Source: Enterococcus avium ATCC 14025
GTDB lineage: Bacteria; Bacillota; Bacilli; Lactobacillales; Enterococcaceae
Reading direction: 5' to 3'
DNA: 64,000 bases
Assembly: GCF_000406965.1 (NCBI RefSeq)
Contig: NZ_KE136366.1
Span: forward strand, 211,445 to 275,444
A program made the translations under genes and the position numbers. The notes below the pieces were generated by a model, which saw nothing but the letters and a program-made list of their open reading frames with translations, did no database searches and was not told where the DNA came from. Shown one piece after another: positions 33,400 through 42,394 of this stretch (the stretch's first letter is position 1; every line of letters starts with the position of its first letter).

Positions 33400-36078
33400 T
33401 TGAAATCGAGAAAAGATGAAGTACTAGAAGCATTGAGAGCAAATCCTAACGAACAGACAGCACAAGAATTGGCAGATCAAATGGGGGTTGACCGTACAAA
33501 TGTCAGCCGTTATCTAAATGAACTAACTAAAGACGGAACAGTTAAAAAAATTGATGGACGTCCAGTGAAATTCCAAATCGCAACGGTTTCTACCGAGCAA
33601 CATATTAATTTTGATAATTTAATCGGGCGTGAAGATTCTTTAAAGAGTCAGATTCAAAAATCAAAGGCGGCTATTTTATACCCACCTCGGGGGTTGCATA
33701 CGATTATTTTTGGCGAGACTGGAACGGGTAAGACAATGTTTGCGGAATGTATGTATCGTTTTGCTGTTTCAGCTAAGGTCTTAGATGAAAATGCGCCATT
33801 TATTACTTTCAATTGTGCAGACTATGCGCAAAACCCACAGCTGCTTTATGGTCACATTTTCGGTGTGAAGCGGGGAGCCTTCACCGGTGCAGAAGAAACA
33901 AGAGTTGGGCTAATGGAACAAGCTAACGGTGGTATTTTATTTTTGGATGAAATTCATCGCTTGCCTCCAGAAGGACAAGAAATGCTTTTTACCTTCATTG
34001 ATAAGGGAACTTTCCGTTCATTAGGCGATGGCGAAGAAAAACAAGCCTCTGTACAAATTATCGGAGCAACAACAGAAACCAGCTCAATGTTCCTATCTAC
34101 CTTCAACAGACGTATCCCAATGCAAATTGAGTTGCCCTCTTTAGCGGAGCGCTCTTTAGATGAACGCTTGGCAATCATTAAGGAATTTCTTCAACAAGAA
34201 GCCAATCGATTAATGCAGGAGATTGCGATTGATAAGCGGAGTCTGTTAGCGTTTCTTCTATACAATGCAGAAGGAAATATCGGCCAGCTAAAACGTGACT
34301 TAAAATTAGTCTGCGCCAAAGCCTTCCTCCACTACCAAACCAATAGTGAATCAGAAAAATTAATGATCGTAGAAGAAGACTTGCCGCTGGTCGTACAAAA
34401 AGGCTTGTTGCGTATGAATGAGGTTCAAGACAAGCTGATGCCATTTATGGATAAGCGAAACCTCTATTTGACTTTGAAGCCAGGCACTGAAGAAGTTGTT
34501 TGGGGTCAAGACCCTAATAAAGACATGGAAGTTTATCATTCAATTACCTATAAATTGGAAAAACTTGGTCGTGAAAACCTATCAGAGATTGATTTAGAAG
34601 AATTGATTTCCAATGATGTTGATCAATATTTTGAAACCTATGTCGAAGAGCTTTCTCATAGCAATGCTTATCGGGAAATTATTTCTGATGATCTATGGAA
34701 ATTAGTGAATGATCTCTATGATTTTGCGTCAGTACAAATGAATCGTGAGTACGATGAAAAGGTTCGCTTTGCTTTTGCTTTGCACATCAATTCAACGATT
34801 GAACGAATTCGCGGCAATCAATTTATTTCACATCCTAATTTAAATGGCATTCGCCGCAACTATTCCAAAGAATTTCAATTGGCGATCGAAATTTCCAATC
34901 GTATTGAGGAAGCCTACAGTATCATGATTCCGCTGGATGAAATCGGATTTATCACGATGTTTTTAACGATGGATAATCAAGAGACACAAAAGGTTGACGA
35001 ACGACAAGTAGCAGTATTAGTTGTCATGCATGGTAAATCAACTGCTTCCAGTATGCTGGAGACGGTGCAGGAGCTTTTGGGAACCTCCAATGGTATTGCC
35101 TTTAATATGCCGCTGACTTTACGAACAGAGGCAATGTATGGTCAGATCAAAAATTATATTCAAGGAAAACAAGAGGAGTTTTCAGAGGGTATCATTTTAT
35201 TGACAGATATGGGATCGCCGAATAATTTTGGAAATCTGATCTTTCATGAGATGGGTATCCGAACTCGAGTAATTTCTATGGCAAGTACAATGCTGGTGCT
35301 GGAAAGCTTGCGTTTAGCAACATTAGGTCGTTCGTTAGAAGAAATTTACACAAGTGTCATTTCTATGTTCCAAACAATGGTTCGTCTTGAAGAACCTACG
35401 CAAAAGGATGAAAAGAAAGTGATCATCGTCGCCTGCTTTACTGGTGAGGGTGTTTCTAAGCGATTAAATGAGGTTGTTTCGCAAATCGTCAATTTAGAGG
35501 AATTTGAGATCATTCAAATGCAATCCTTAGAACGAGAAAGCTTTAAGCATCGAATTGATCAGTTGATCACTCATAAAGATATCGTGGCAATCGTCGGCAC
35601 CATGGAGATCCATTACCAAAAGATCCCATTTATTCCAGCGATGAATCTATTTAAACGCGATAAAATCTTAGAATTTCAAGATTTGTTAGGAAGTACCATT
35701 ACCCTGCCAGAGATGGTTGATTCATTAACAAAAAACTTTTCTCCAGAACTGGATGTTAAGACATTATTCTTACTGATTGACGACGTACTACAAATGATTC
35801 GCAAAGATCAAGAGCTGATCATCGAGAATACAGCGATACAAGCACTGAGTGTGCATATTGCTTTCTTAGTAGACAAAATCAAGAAAAACGAAGAGCGGCC
35901 GCCATTTGAGAATGTAAAATATTTTCATCAACAGCATCGTTTGCGATTCAATCAAACGGCTGCTAATCTCTCCATGATCGAAAAACAGTTCGGTGTACGT
36001 TTTACAGAAGATGATATTGCCTACATTGTTAAGACGCTAGAAGATAATCGAATTGAACTAGGATTGCACAGTGTGTAA
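33400..36078 (+). CDS. LevR/ManR-type sigma-54 activator with PTS regulatory domains
   Basis: 892 aa. Order: N-terminal winged helix (1-60), AAA+ domain (about 75-320) with Walker A GETGTGKT, the sigma-54 contact loop GAFTGA and Walker B ILFLDEIHR, PRD1 (about 430-540), an EIIA-Man-like domain (about 560-690), an EIIB-like segment, and PRD2 (about 780-890). PTS phosphorylation of His residues in the PRDs tunes activity, so the operon is induced when its sugar is transported. The start is TTG 33400 after GGGAGGGA. A sigma-54 promoter lies just downstream, ahead of the PTS genes, which are its obvious target. Confidence 0.93.
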   Translation: MKSRKDEVLEALRANPNEQTAQELADQMGVDRTNVSRYLNELTKDGTVKKIDGRPVKFQIATVSTEQHINFDNLIGREDSLKSQIQKSKAAILYPPRGLHTIIFGETGTGKTMFAECMYRFAVSAKVLDENAPFITFNCADYAQNPQLLYGHIFGVKRGAFTGAEETRVGLMEQANGGILFLDEIHRLPPEGQEMLFTFIDKGTFRSLGDGEEKQASVQIIGATTETSSMFLSTFNRRIPMQIELPSLAERSLDERLAIIKEFLQQEANRLMQEIAIDKRSLLAFLLYNAEGNIGQLKRDLKLVCAKAFLHYQTNSESEKLMIVEEDLPLVVQKGLLRMNEVQDKLMPFMDKRNLYLTLKPGTEEVVWGQDPNKDMEVYHSITYKLEKLGRENLSEIDLEELISNDVDQYFETYVEELSHSNAYREIISDDLWKLVNDLYDFASVQMNREYDEKVRFAFALHINSTIERIRGNQFISHPNLNGIRRNYSKEFQLAIEISNRIEEAYSIMIPLDEIGFITMFLTMDNQETQKVDERQVAVLVVMHGKSTASSMLETVQELLGTSNGIAFNMPLTLRTEAMYGQIKNYIQGKQEEFSEGIILLTDMGSPNNFGNLIFHEMGIRTRVISMASTMLVLESLRLATLGRSLEEIYTSVISMFQTMVRLEEPTQKDEKKVIIVACFTGEGVSKRLNEVVSQIVNLEEFEIIQMQSLERESFKHRIDQLITHKDIVAIVGTMEIHYQKIPFIPAMNLFKRDKILEFQDLLGSTITLPEMVDSLTKNFSPELDVKTLFLLIDDVLQMIRKDQELIIENTAIQALSVHIAFLVDKIKKNEERPPFENVKYFHQQHRLRFNQTAANLSMIEKQFGVRFTEDDIAYIVKTLEDNRIELGLHSV

Positions 36079-36091
36079 TCCTAGTTTTTTT
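36056..36091 (+). terminator. Terminator overlapping the end of the levR-like gene
   Basis: AACTAGGATT and AATCCTAGTT form a 10-bp stem with an 11-nt loop that contains the stop codon region, followed by a T-run. Confidence 0.88.
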
Positions 36092-36140
36092 GTGTGTAAA
36101 TTGAAAACCTTATCACAGCAGCTTGTGTGCGCAAAAAAAG

Positions 36141-36157
36141 TTGGCACGCGAATTGCT
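36141..36157 (+). promoter_or_regulatory. Sigma-54 (-24/-12) promoter of the PTS operon
   Basis: TTGGCAC-N5-TTGCT matches the sigma-54 consensus fully. It lies 42 nt before the IIB start and directly after the gene for a GAFTGA-containing activator. The upstream stretch 36100-36140 may hold the activator site. Confidence 0.92.
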
Positions 36158-36198
36158 TTATATAAAGTGTACAATAAAAAAATTAGGGAGTGTCAGAT

Positions 36199-36516
36199 AT
36201 GAAAAGAATTATGTTAGTTTGTGCGGCAGGAATGAGCACTAGTTTATTAGTTACAAAAATGGAAAAAGCAGCTGAAGCTCAAGGGTTAGAATCAGATATT
36301 TTCGCAGTTTCAGCTTCGGAAGCGGATGCAAAATTAGAAGATGCAAGCAAACCAGTAGATGTTTTACTATTAGGCCCACAAGTTCGTTTTATGAAGAGCC
36401 AGTTTGAAACAAAATTAGCGGATAAAGGTATCCCTGTTGACGTTATTGATATGAAAGATTACGGCATGATGAATGGTGAGGCTGTTTTAGGTACTGCACT
36501 AAGCCTAATGAAGTAA
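36199..36516 (+). CDS. PTS lactose/cellobiose-family IIB component
   Basis: 105 aa from the ATG at 36199 (AGGGAGTG upstream; an in-frame GTG at 36190 overlaps this site). The phosphorylated Cys8 lies in VCAAGMSTSL. It passes phosphate from IIA to the sugar entering through IIC. First gene of the sigma-54 operon. Confidence 0.93.
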   Translation: MKRIMLVCAAGMSTSLLVTKMEKAAEAQGLESDIFAVSASEADAKLEDASKPVDVLLLGPQVRFMKSQFETKLADKGIPVDVIDMKDYGMMNGEAVLGTALSLMK

Positions 36517-36539
36517 GAAATTAAAGGGGAGCTAAGCAA

Positions 36540-36869
36540 ATGAGCGAAACAATGAGTCAGGAACAATTAGAAGCAGTAATGGGCTTGATTATCAATGCCG
36601 GTAACGCTAAAAGCGATGCCATGGAAGCAATTCAAGCAGCTAAAGATGGTAACTTTAGTTTGGCACAGGAAAAACTTGAGGCAGCGGATCAAGCTTTAGT
36701 AGAAGCACATCATTCTCAAACAGGGCTGTTGACTGAAGAAGCTAGTGGAAATCCAATGACCGTGACACTTTTGGCTGTTCATAGTCAAGATCATTTAATG
36801 ACGAGTATTACCTTTAACGACATGGCAAAAGAAGTCGTTGATCTATACAAACGTTTGGGTAACGAATAG
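36540..36869 (+). CDS. PTS lactose/cellobiose-family IIA component
   Basis: 109 aa, all-helical trimeric IIA type. His81 in AVHSQDHLM is the phosphorylation site by family analogy, with HHSQTGLL as another conserved block. It accepts phosphate from HPr. AAAGGGGAG precedes the ATG. Confidence 0.93.
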   Translation: MSETMSQEQLEAVMGLIINAGNAKSDAMEAIQAAKDGNFSLAQEKLEAADQALVEAHHSQTGLLTEEASGNPMTVTLLAVHSQDHLMTSITFNDMAKEVVDLYKRLGNE

Positions 36870-36880
36870 GAAGTGATCCC

Positions 36881-38023
36881 GTGAAATTAGCTCGTGATCA
36901 TGAATCGTTGAAAGCGATCACAGGTTTAATTGAATACGCTTTTAGGAAACAACAACCAATCATCGATGATCCGCTTTTCTTATCACGTTATGAACATGCT
37001 GATAGTTATGGCATGTATCACGATGGTGAATTAACAAGTTTGGTCATGGCGAATCATTTTGAAATTCAACTTTTTAATGAAAGAGTTAAAATGGCCGGTG
37101 TTGGTTATGTCAGCAGCTATCCAGAATATCGAGGGCAAGGCGGCGTTAGTAATATTATGCCTGAACTCTTGACGGATCTTTATGAACAAGGTGTAGCAGT
37201 ATCCCAGCTTGCTCCTTTTTCTGAAAGTTTTTATCGTCAATTTGGATACGAGCCGACTAGTCGTAGAAAAATCTATCGTATTCCAGCATTAGCCTTTAAT
37301 TATTTACCAAGTGAACGAAGGGGGAATGTCAAACGCGGAACCTGGCAGCAGATGAAGCTGGTGATCCAATCGATTTATCAGCGCTTATTGAAACAACAGC
37401 AGAATGGAACAGTGATACGTGAAGACTGGTGGTGGGAACGACTAGATCATTATTATTCACATCGATTTTATGCCGTTGCTTACGATGATGCTGGTGAAGC
37501 GAAAGGTTACATTATTTATCGAATGCAAGGCAGCACACTGATAGTAGATGAGCTTGCTTATGAAAACGAACTCGCACTGCGAAAATTATTAACGTACTTA
37601 AAATCCCACGTCTCATCATTTGAAGAATTTCTTTATTATGCACCTGTCCATGAACTTATTGAAAAATGTTTTCGTGAACAAGAGCAGCTTAAAATTACTC
37701 TAGAACCTTATATGATGAGTCGAATTATCGACATTAAGCAATTATTACCGAAACTTCCAATAAACCAAAAAGAAATTATTTTAGAAGTAACTGAAGATAA
37801 GGAATGTCCTTGGAATGTTGGTAGCTGGCTAGTCAGTCAGGGGACTTGTCAAAAAGTACATGAAGCAGGCGATATCAAAGCATCCATTCATGAGTGGAGC
37901 GAATTATTATTGGGAGAATTGACTTTAGCAGAAGGAGTTTTTCTTGGCAAAGTCACAGCTGCCAAAGGGTTTACGGCTGAAATTTTTCCAAAAGGTCGAC
38001 AAAGTTTTTATGATTATTTTTAA
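36881..38023 (+). CDS. Eis-like GNAT acetyltransferase inside the PTS operon
   Basis: 380 aa. It has an N-terminal GNAT fold with the acetyl-CoA loop (VSSYPEYRGQGGVSNIM, about residues 75-91) and a QFGYEPTS segment, a second degenerate GNAT domain, and a C-terminal SCP2-like part, the architecture of Eis/YetM-type enzymes. The start is GTG at 36881 after AGGAAGTGA, 11 nt past IIA and 18 nt before IIC, so it is fully within the operon. It might acetylate an amino sugar or an aminated metabolite. Its presence in a sugar PTS operon is unusual. Confidence 0.8.
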   Translation: MKLARDHESLKAITGLIEYAFRKQQPIIDDPLFLSRYEHADSYGMYHDGELTSLVMANHFEIQLFNERVKMAGVGYVSSYPEYRGQGGVSNIMPELLTDLYEQGVAVSQLAPFSESFYRQFGYEPTSRRKIYRIPALAFNYLPSERRGNVKRGTWQQMKLVIQSIYQRLLKQQQNGTVIREDWWWERLDHYYSHRFYAVAYDDAGEAKGYIIYRMQGSTLIVDELAYENELALRKLLTYLKSHVSSFEEFLYYAPVHELIEKCFREQEQLKITLEPYMMSRIIDIKQLLPKLPINQKEIILEVTEDKECPWNVGSWLVSQGTCQKVHEAGDIKASIHEWSELLLGELTLAEGVFLGKVTAAKGFTAEIFPKGRQSFYDYF

Positions 38024-38041
38024 ATAGGGGGAAATACAAAA

Positions 38042-39304
38042 ATGGATAAATTTATCAATTTTATGGAGAAACACTTTATCCCACATGCATCAAAGATCGG
38101 TAATCAACGTCATTTGATCGCAATTCGGGATGCCTTTACAGTAACAATGCCGTTAATGATTTTAGGGGCATTAGCGGTAATGTTAAATAACTTGTCACTA
38201 AGCATTCCAGCCTTCGGTAAGTTTATGAACGGCATTTTTGGCGGGGATTCTTGGACAGGTTTTGGTGGAGCTGTTTGGAACGGAACATTTGGTGTTCTAT
38301 CAGTTTTCATCGCGTTCCTAGTTGCCTATAACTTAGCACATCATTATGGTAAAGATCCAGTAGGTGCAGGGGTCGTATCTGTTGCTTCTTTCTTTACTTT
38401 AGGTGCAGCAACTAGCGGAATGAACTCTTCTGGTTTGTTCGTAGCATTGATCGTCGGTATCGTAGTGGCAGAAGTCTTCACTCGTTTAGTCGGTAACGAA
38501 AAATTAGTTATTAAAATGCCAGAAGGCGTGCCGCCAGCAGTTGCCCGTTCATTCGCATCTCTATTTCCAGCGATGATCACTGTTTCAATCTTTGGTTTAA
38601 TCGCAGCAATTATTGCCGGATTTGGTGTTAAAGATATGTTTGCTGAATTCTATGCATTGGTACAAGAACCATTCATGGGCTTAGCTAACTCTTACGGCTC
38701 AGCATTGCTAATTGCCTTCATTACGCCATTCTTGTGGTTCTTTGGATTACATGGTGCCAATATGATCGACCCATTCATGCAAGCAATCAATGCACCAGCG
38801 ATTGAAGCAAACGCTAATGCGTTGGCAGCAGGAAAAGCAGCGCCTTACATTGTTAACAAACCATTCGTTGATTCATTTGTAAACATGGGTGGTACAGGGG
38901 TAACAATTGGTTTAATCATTGCTATCTATTTAGTTGGACGTAAGAACAAACCGTTCATGGTTGTAAACAACTTGGCTGCAGCACCTGGTATCTTCAACAT
39001 TAATGAACCATTGATGTTCGGTCTACCATTGGTATTGAACCCAATTATGTTTATTCCATTCATCTTGACACCAATGATCTGTATTTCAACTGCGTATTTT
39101 GCAACCAGCTTTGGTTGGGTGCCAGCAGCAACAGTTATGCCACCATGGGTAACACCACCAATCATTGGCGGATTCTTGGCAACTCAAAGCTTCTCAGGTG
39201 CAATTTTAGCGGCTGTTAACTTAGTAATCTCAATTGTGATGTACGTGCCATTCGTATCATTAGCAACAAGACAAGAGCTTAAAAAAGTAGCAGAAGCACA
39301 ATAA
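38042..39304 (+). CDS. PTS lactose/cellobiose-family IIC permease
   Basis: 420 aa with about 10 membrane segments. N-terminal HLIAIRDAFTVTMPLMILGA and the FFGLHGANMIDPF and FNINEPLMFGLPLVLNP blocks are hallmarks of cellobiose-type IIC proteins (the His and Glu contact sugar). It moves a beta-linked disaccharide into the cell with phosphorylation. GGGGGAAA precedes the ATG. Confidence 0.95.
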   Translation: MDKFINFMEKHFIPHASKIGNQRHLIAIRDAFTVTMPLMILGALAVMLNNLSLSIPAFGKFMNGIFGGDSWTGFGGAVWNGTFGVLSVFIAFLVAYNLAHHYGKDPVGAGVVSVASFFTLGAATSGMNSSGLFVALIVGIVVAEVFTRLVGNEKLVIKMPEGVPPAVARSFASLFPAMITVSIFGLIAAIIAGFGVKDMFAEFYALVQEPFMGLANSYGSALLIAFITPFLWFFGLHGANMIDPFMQAINAPAIEANANALAAGKAAPYIVNKPFVDSFVNMGGTGVTIGLIIAIYLVGRKNKPFMVVNNLAAAPGIFNINEPLMFGLPLVLNPIMFIPFILTPMICISTAYFATSFGWVPAATVMPPWVTPPIIGGFLATQSFSGAILAAVNLVISIVMYVPFVSLATRQELKKVAEAQ

Positions 39305-39311
39305 TTTATTC

Positions 39312-39346
39312 AAAGGGGGTGCGGATCACTGGATTCCACCCCTTTT
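39312..39346 (+). terminator. Hairpin between IIC and the GH1 gene
   Basis: AAAGGGGGTG and CCACCCCTTT form a stem with a T-rich end. It may reduce transcription into the enzyme genes or stabilise the upstream mRNA, giving uneven expression inside the operon. Confidence 0.6.
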
Positions 39347-39389
39347 AATATTGCAAAACAACTAATTTTTAGAATGAGGTAGATATACA

Positions 39390-40778
39390 ATGAAAACTTT
39401 CCCAAAAAATTTCTGGTGGGGTGCTGCGACATCTGGCCCACAAAGTGAAGGACGCTTTAACAAAAAACATGCAAATGTCTTCGATTATCACTTTGAAATC
39501 GAACCCGAAAAATTTCACAATCATGTTGGACCAGATGTTGCTTCCAACTTTTACAACAGCTATCAAGAAGATATCCAAATGATGCGTTCTATCGGAATGA
39601 ATAGTTTACGGACAAGTATCCAATGGAGTCGTTTAATCGATGATTTAGAAACGAATACAGTTAATCAGGATGCTGTAGATTTTTACAACAATGTGATTGA
39701 TGCAATGATCGCCGAAGGTATGACTCCAACAATGAATCTGCACCATTTTGACCTACCAGTAGAATTATTTGATAAATATGGTGGCTGGGAATCAAAAAAA
39801 GTCGTAGAGCTGTATGTTGGTTTTGCTGAGAAATGCTTTGAGTTATTTGGGGATCGGGTAAAATTCTGGACAACTCATAATGAACCAATGGTTGTTGTTG
39901 AAGGTGAATACTTATTCCAATTCCATTATCCAAATATCGTGGATGGAAAAAAAGCAGTACAAGTCGCTTATAATTTAAACTTGGCATCCGCAAAAGCCAT
40001 TCAAGCATTTCGTAAAATGAACATTGAAGATGCGCAAATCGGAACAATTTTAAATCTTACGCCTACCTACGCAGCTTCTGATGCGCCAGAAGACCAAGAA
40101 GCGGCAAGGATTGCAGAGCTATGGAACAATAAAATGTTCCTAGAACCAGCGATTTATGGACATTTTCCAACTGAATTAGAAGAGTTATTAACGAAGGACA
40201 AGGTCCTATGGGAAACCACGGATGAAGAAAAAGAAATTTTGAAGAATAATACTGTTGATTTCTTAGGTGTGAACTTCTATCATCCAAATCGTGTGAAGGC
40301 TCCTGATGTAGCACCAAATTCGGTTGGTGCGTGGATGCCAGACCGTTATTATGATGCTTACGATATGCCTGGACGTCGTGTGAATCTAGATCGCGGGTGG
40401 GAAATTTATCCAAAAGCGCTTTATGATATTGCGGTAAATATCAAAGAAAATTATAAAAATATTCCATGGTATGTCTCTGAAAATGGCATGGGTGTCTCAA
40501 ATGAGGAGCGCTTCAAAAATGCTGATGGCATGATCGAAGACGATTATCGGATTGATTTTGTCCAAGAGCATTTAGAATGGCTGCATAAAGGTATCGAAGA
40601 AGGCTCTAATTGCTTTGGATATCATATGTGGACACCAATCGATTGCTGGTCTTGGCTAAATTCTTACAAGAACCGTTATGGTTTCATTTCAAATAATATT
40701 CATACACAAATCAAAACGGTGAAGAAATCCGGTTACTGGTTCAAAGAGGTAACCGAAAGAAACGGTTTAGAAGAGTAA
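39390..40778 (+). CDS. Glycoside hydrolase family 1, 6-phospho-beta-glycosidase
   Basis: 462 aa. The acid/base Glu is in TTHNEP (about 167) and the nucleophile in YVSENGMGV (about 364). It cleaves the 6-phosphorylated disaccharide delivered by the PTS. The N-terminal signature reads ATSGPQSEG rather than the common ATASYQ-x-EG, which marks a distinct 6-phospho subgroup. Position after IIC supports the role. A weak AGGTAG precedes the ATG. Confidence 0.92.
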   Translation: MKTFPKNFWWGAATSGPQSEGRFNKKHANVFDYHFEIEPEKFHNHVGPDVASNFYNSYQEDIQMMRSIGMNSLRTSIQWSRLIDDLETNTVNQDAVDFYNNVIDAMIAEGMTPTMNLHHFDLPVELFDKYGGWESKKVVELYVGFAEKCFELFGDRVKFWTTHNEPMVVVEGEYLFQFHYPNIVDGKKAVQVAYNLNLASAKAIQAFRKMNIEDAQIGTILNLTPTYAASDAPEDQEAARIAELWNNKMFLEPAIYGHFPTELEELLTKDKVLWETTDEEKEILKNNTVDFLGVNFYHPNRVKAPDVAPNSVGAWMPDRYYDAYDMPGRRVNLDRGWEIYPKALYDIAVNIKENYKNIPWYVSENGMGVSNEERFKNADGMIEDDYRIDFVQEHLEWLHKGIEEGSNCFGYHMWTPIDCWSWLNSYKNRYGFISNNIHTQIKTVKKSGYWFKEVTERNGLEE

Positions 40779-40797
40779 TCAAGGAGGGGAAATTTAA

Positions 40798-41889
40798 GTG
40801 AAACGTGAACTAGGTATTTCAGTCTATCCTGATCATAGTGATCCGCAGACGGATCGTGACTACATTAAGAAAGCGGCGGAGCTTGGCTATACGCGAATTT
40901 TTATGAGTATGCTGGAAGTGACAGAAGGCAAAGAAAAAGTCAGCGAAAAATTTGGTAGTATCATTCATTACGCGAAGGATCTTGGTTTTGAAACAATCTT
41001 GGATATTGCGCCATCAATTTTCGATGATTTAGGCATTTCATACGATGATTTAAGCTTCTTCGCTGAGCTTGGTGCTGAAGGTATTCGTTTAGACGAAGGC
41101 TTTGACGGTAACAAAGAAGCGATGCTGAGTTATAATCCTGAAGGCTTAGCGATCGAGCTAAATATGAGTAATAATGTCGCTTATCTTGATAACATTTTAT
41201 CTTATGAAGCCAACGAGCCATTCATTTATGGCTGTCATAATTTTTATCCGCAAGAGGGTTCGGCATTGCCATATGACTTCTTCATCAGCTGTAGTGAACG
41301 CTTCAAAGGTCATGGGATCAAGACAGCCGCTTTTATCACAAGTCATGAAGCGAAATATGGACCATGGGACGTGAATGATGGACTGCCGACATTGGAGATG
41401 CATCGTCATTTGCCGATCGATCTACAGGCGCGTCATATGTTCGCGACAGGACTGATTGATACCGTGATTATCGGAAATGCCTACGCTTCTGATGAGGAAC
41501 TAGAAAAAGTAGCCGCAGTTAATCGTTATAAAGTAAGCTTAGGTATTGAATTTGTGCCAGCAGCAACAGAAATCGAACGTAAAATCGTAGCTGATCCGAA
41601 GCATTTCCGTCGCGGCGATATTACTTCTACTGCTGTTCGCTCAACAATGGTTCGAGTGAAGTATGCAGATGTTGCAAATCCTGTTCATGACAACACCCAA
41701 GAATTTCAAGTGGGAGATGTCGTTGTAGGAAATGATGATTTTGGCAAATACAAAAACGAATTACAAATCGTTCTAGAACCCCATAGCGATTCACGAAAAA
41801 ATTTGGTTGGAAAGATTCCGCCAGAAGAACTGATTATGTTGGATTTCTTGAAGCCTTGGTCTAAATTTCAATTTGTTCCTAATAATTAA
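40798..41889 (+). CDS. DUF871/MupG-family 6-phospho glycosidase
   Basis: 363 aa. An N-terminal TIM barrel (ELGISVYPDHS, LGYTRIFMSML, EGIRLDEGFDG) is followed by a beta-rich C-terminal domain (from about 245). S. aureus MupG of this family cleaves MurNAc-6P-GlcNAc, a cell-wall disaccharide. Its linkage to a Lac/Cel PTS and GH1 enzyme suggests that this operon handles a phospho-disaccharide, possibly from cell-wall turnover or plant glycans. The start is GTG at 40798 after AAGGAGGGG. Confidence 0.85.
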   Translation: MKRELGISVYPDHSDPQTDRDYIKKAAELGYTRIFMSMLEVTEGKEKVSEKFGSIIHYAKDLGFETILDIAPSIFDDLGISYDDLSFFAELGAEGIRLDEGFDGNKEAMLSYNPEGLAIELNMSNNVAYLDNILSYEANEPFIYGCHNFYPQEGSALPYDFFISCSERFKGHGIKTAAFITSHEAKYGPWDVNDGLPTLEMHRHLPIDLQARHMFATGLIDTVIIGNAYASDEELEKVAAVNRYKVSLGIEFVPAATEIERKIVADPKHFRRGDITSTAVRSTMVRVKYADVANPVHDNTQEFQVGDVVVGNDDFGKYKNELQIVLEPHSDSRKNLVGKIPPEELIMLDFLKPWSKFQFVPNN

Positions 41890-41925
41890 ATTTGAGACAG
41901 ATGATAAAAAGATGAAGGTTCGTTA

Positions 41926-41954
41926 TTGACAAACCCTGAAAAGGCGTGTAAAGT
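41926..41954 (+). promoter_or_regulatory. Promoter of the T-box-controlled ABC transporter operon
   Basis: TTGACA and TAAAGT are separated by 17 nt, close to the sigma-A consensus. The T-box leader begins about 10 nt downstream. Confidence 0.8.
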
Positions 41955-41960
41955 ATGACT

Positions 41961-42219
41961 CAACTTAATCAAACGACAATGAAAAGAAGAGTAGCAGTTC
42001 ATTTGTTCTCAGAGAGTCTCTGGTAGGTGAGAAGAGGCAGCAATGTTTTGTGAACCACATCTTTGAGTCGATCAGTTGAATTTAGTAGGCTGATCCGGGA
42101 GCGCCCGTTACAGCAGAGGTCAGATTGACCAGTTGAGATCGTTCGTTGTGAGACGGCGATGAAAAAAGGTGGAACCACGTGATTACGTCCTTTAGTCCTA
42201 GCGACTAAAGGACTTTTTT
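41961..42219 (+). promoter_or_regulatory. T-box riboswitch, probable His specifier, first terminator
   Basis: Stem I runs from about 41980. AAAGA/TCTTT forms its base and GTTCA/TGAAC the next helix, leaving a specifier loop with AGAGTAGCA on one side and CACA on the other, so CAC (His) at 42056-42058 followed by A is the likely codon. AGAGAGT and GGTAGGTGAGAAGAGG are apical Stem I elements. The T-box AGGTGGAACCACG is at 42167-42179. A terminator (GTCCTTTAGTC/GACTAAAGGAC) ends in T6 at 42187-42219. Uncharged tRNA would favour antitermination. Confidence 0.88.
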
Positions 42220-42341
42220 ATTTTCACCCGCTGGAACGGCTGACCCGTAGAGGTCCTTTTTGCGAAAAAAGGACAAAGACGAGGTGGAACCGCGTATTTA
42301 ACGCCCTCTGGTAGAGATACCAGGGGGCGTTAGTTGTTTTT
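42220..42341 (+). promoter_or_regulatory. Second T-box antiterminator/terminator module without Stem I
   Basis: Only about 60 nt after the first terminator, a GTCCTTTTT/AAAAAAGGAC hairpin (42253-42274) is followed by a second T-box, AGGTGGAACCGCG (42282-42294), and a second terminator AACGCCC...GGGCGTT (42300-42331) with a T-run to 42341. There is no room for a second Stem I. The module looks like a duplicated expression platform, or the relic of a full tandem T-box. Confidence 0.82.
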
Positions 42342-42394
42342 TGAGAAAGATTCGAAAGGCCGTGCAACTTTCGAAAAAATGGAGGGATATTGGG

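Noticed and set aside
39661-40413. Two minus-strand frames of 116-128 codons in the GH1 gene
   Set aside because: Antisense shadows of a clear glycosidase with intact catalytic motifs.
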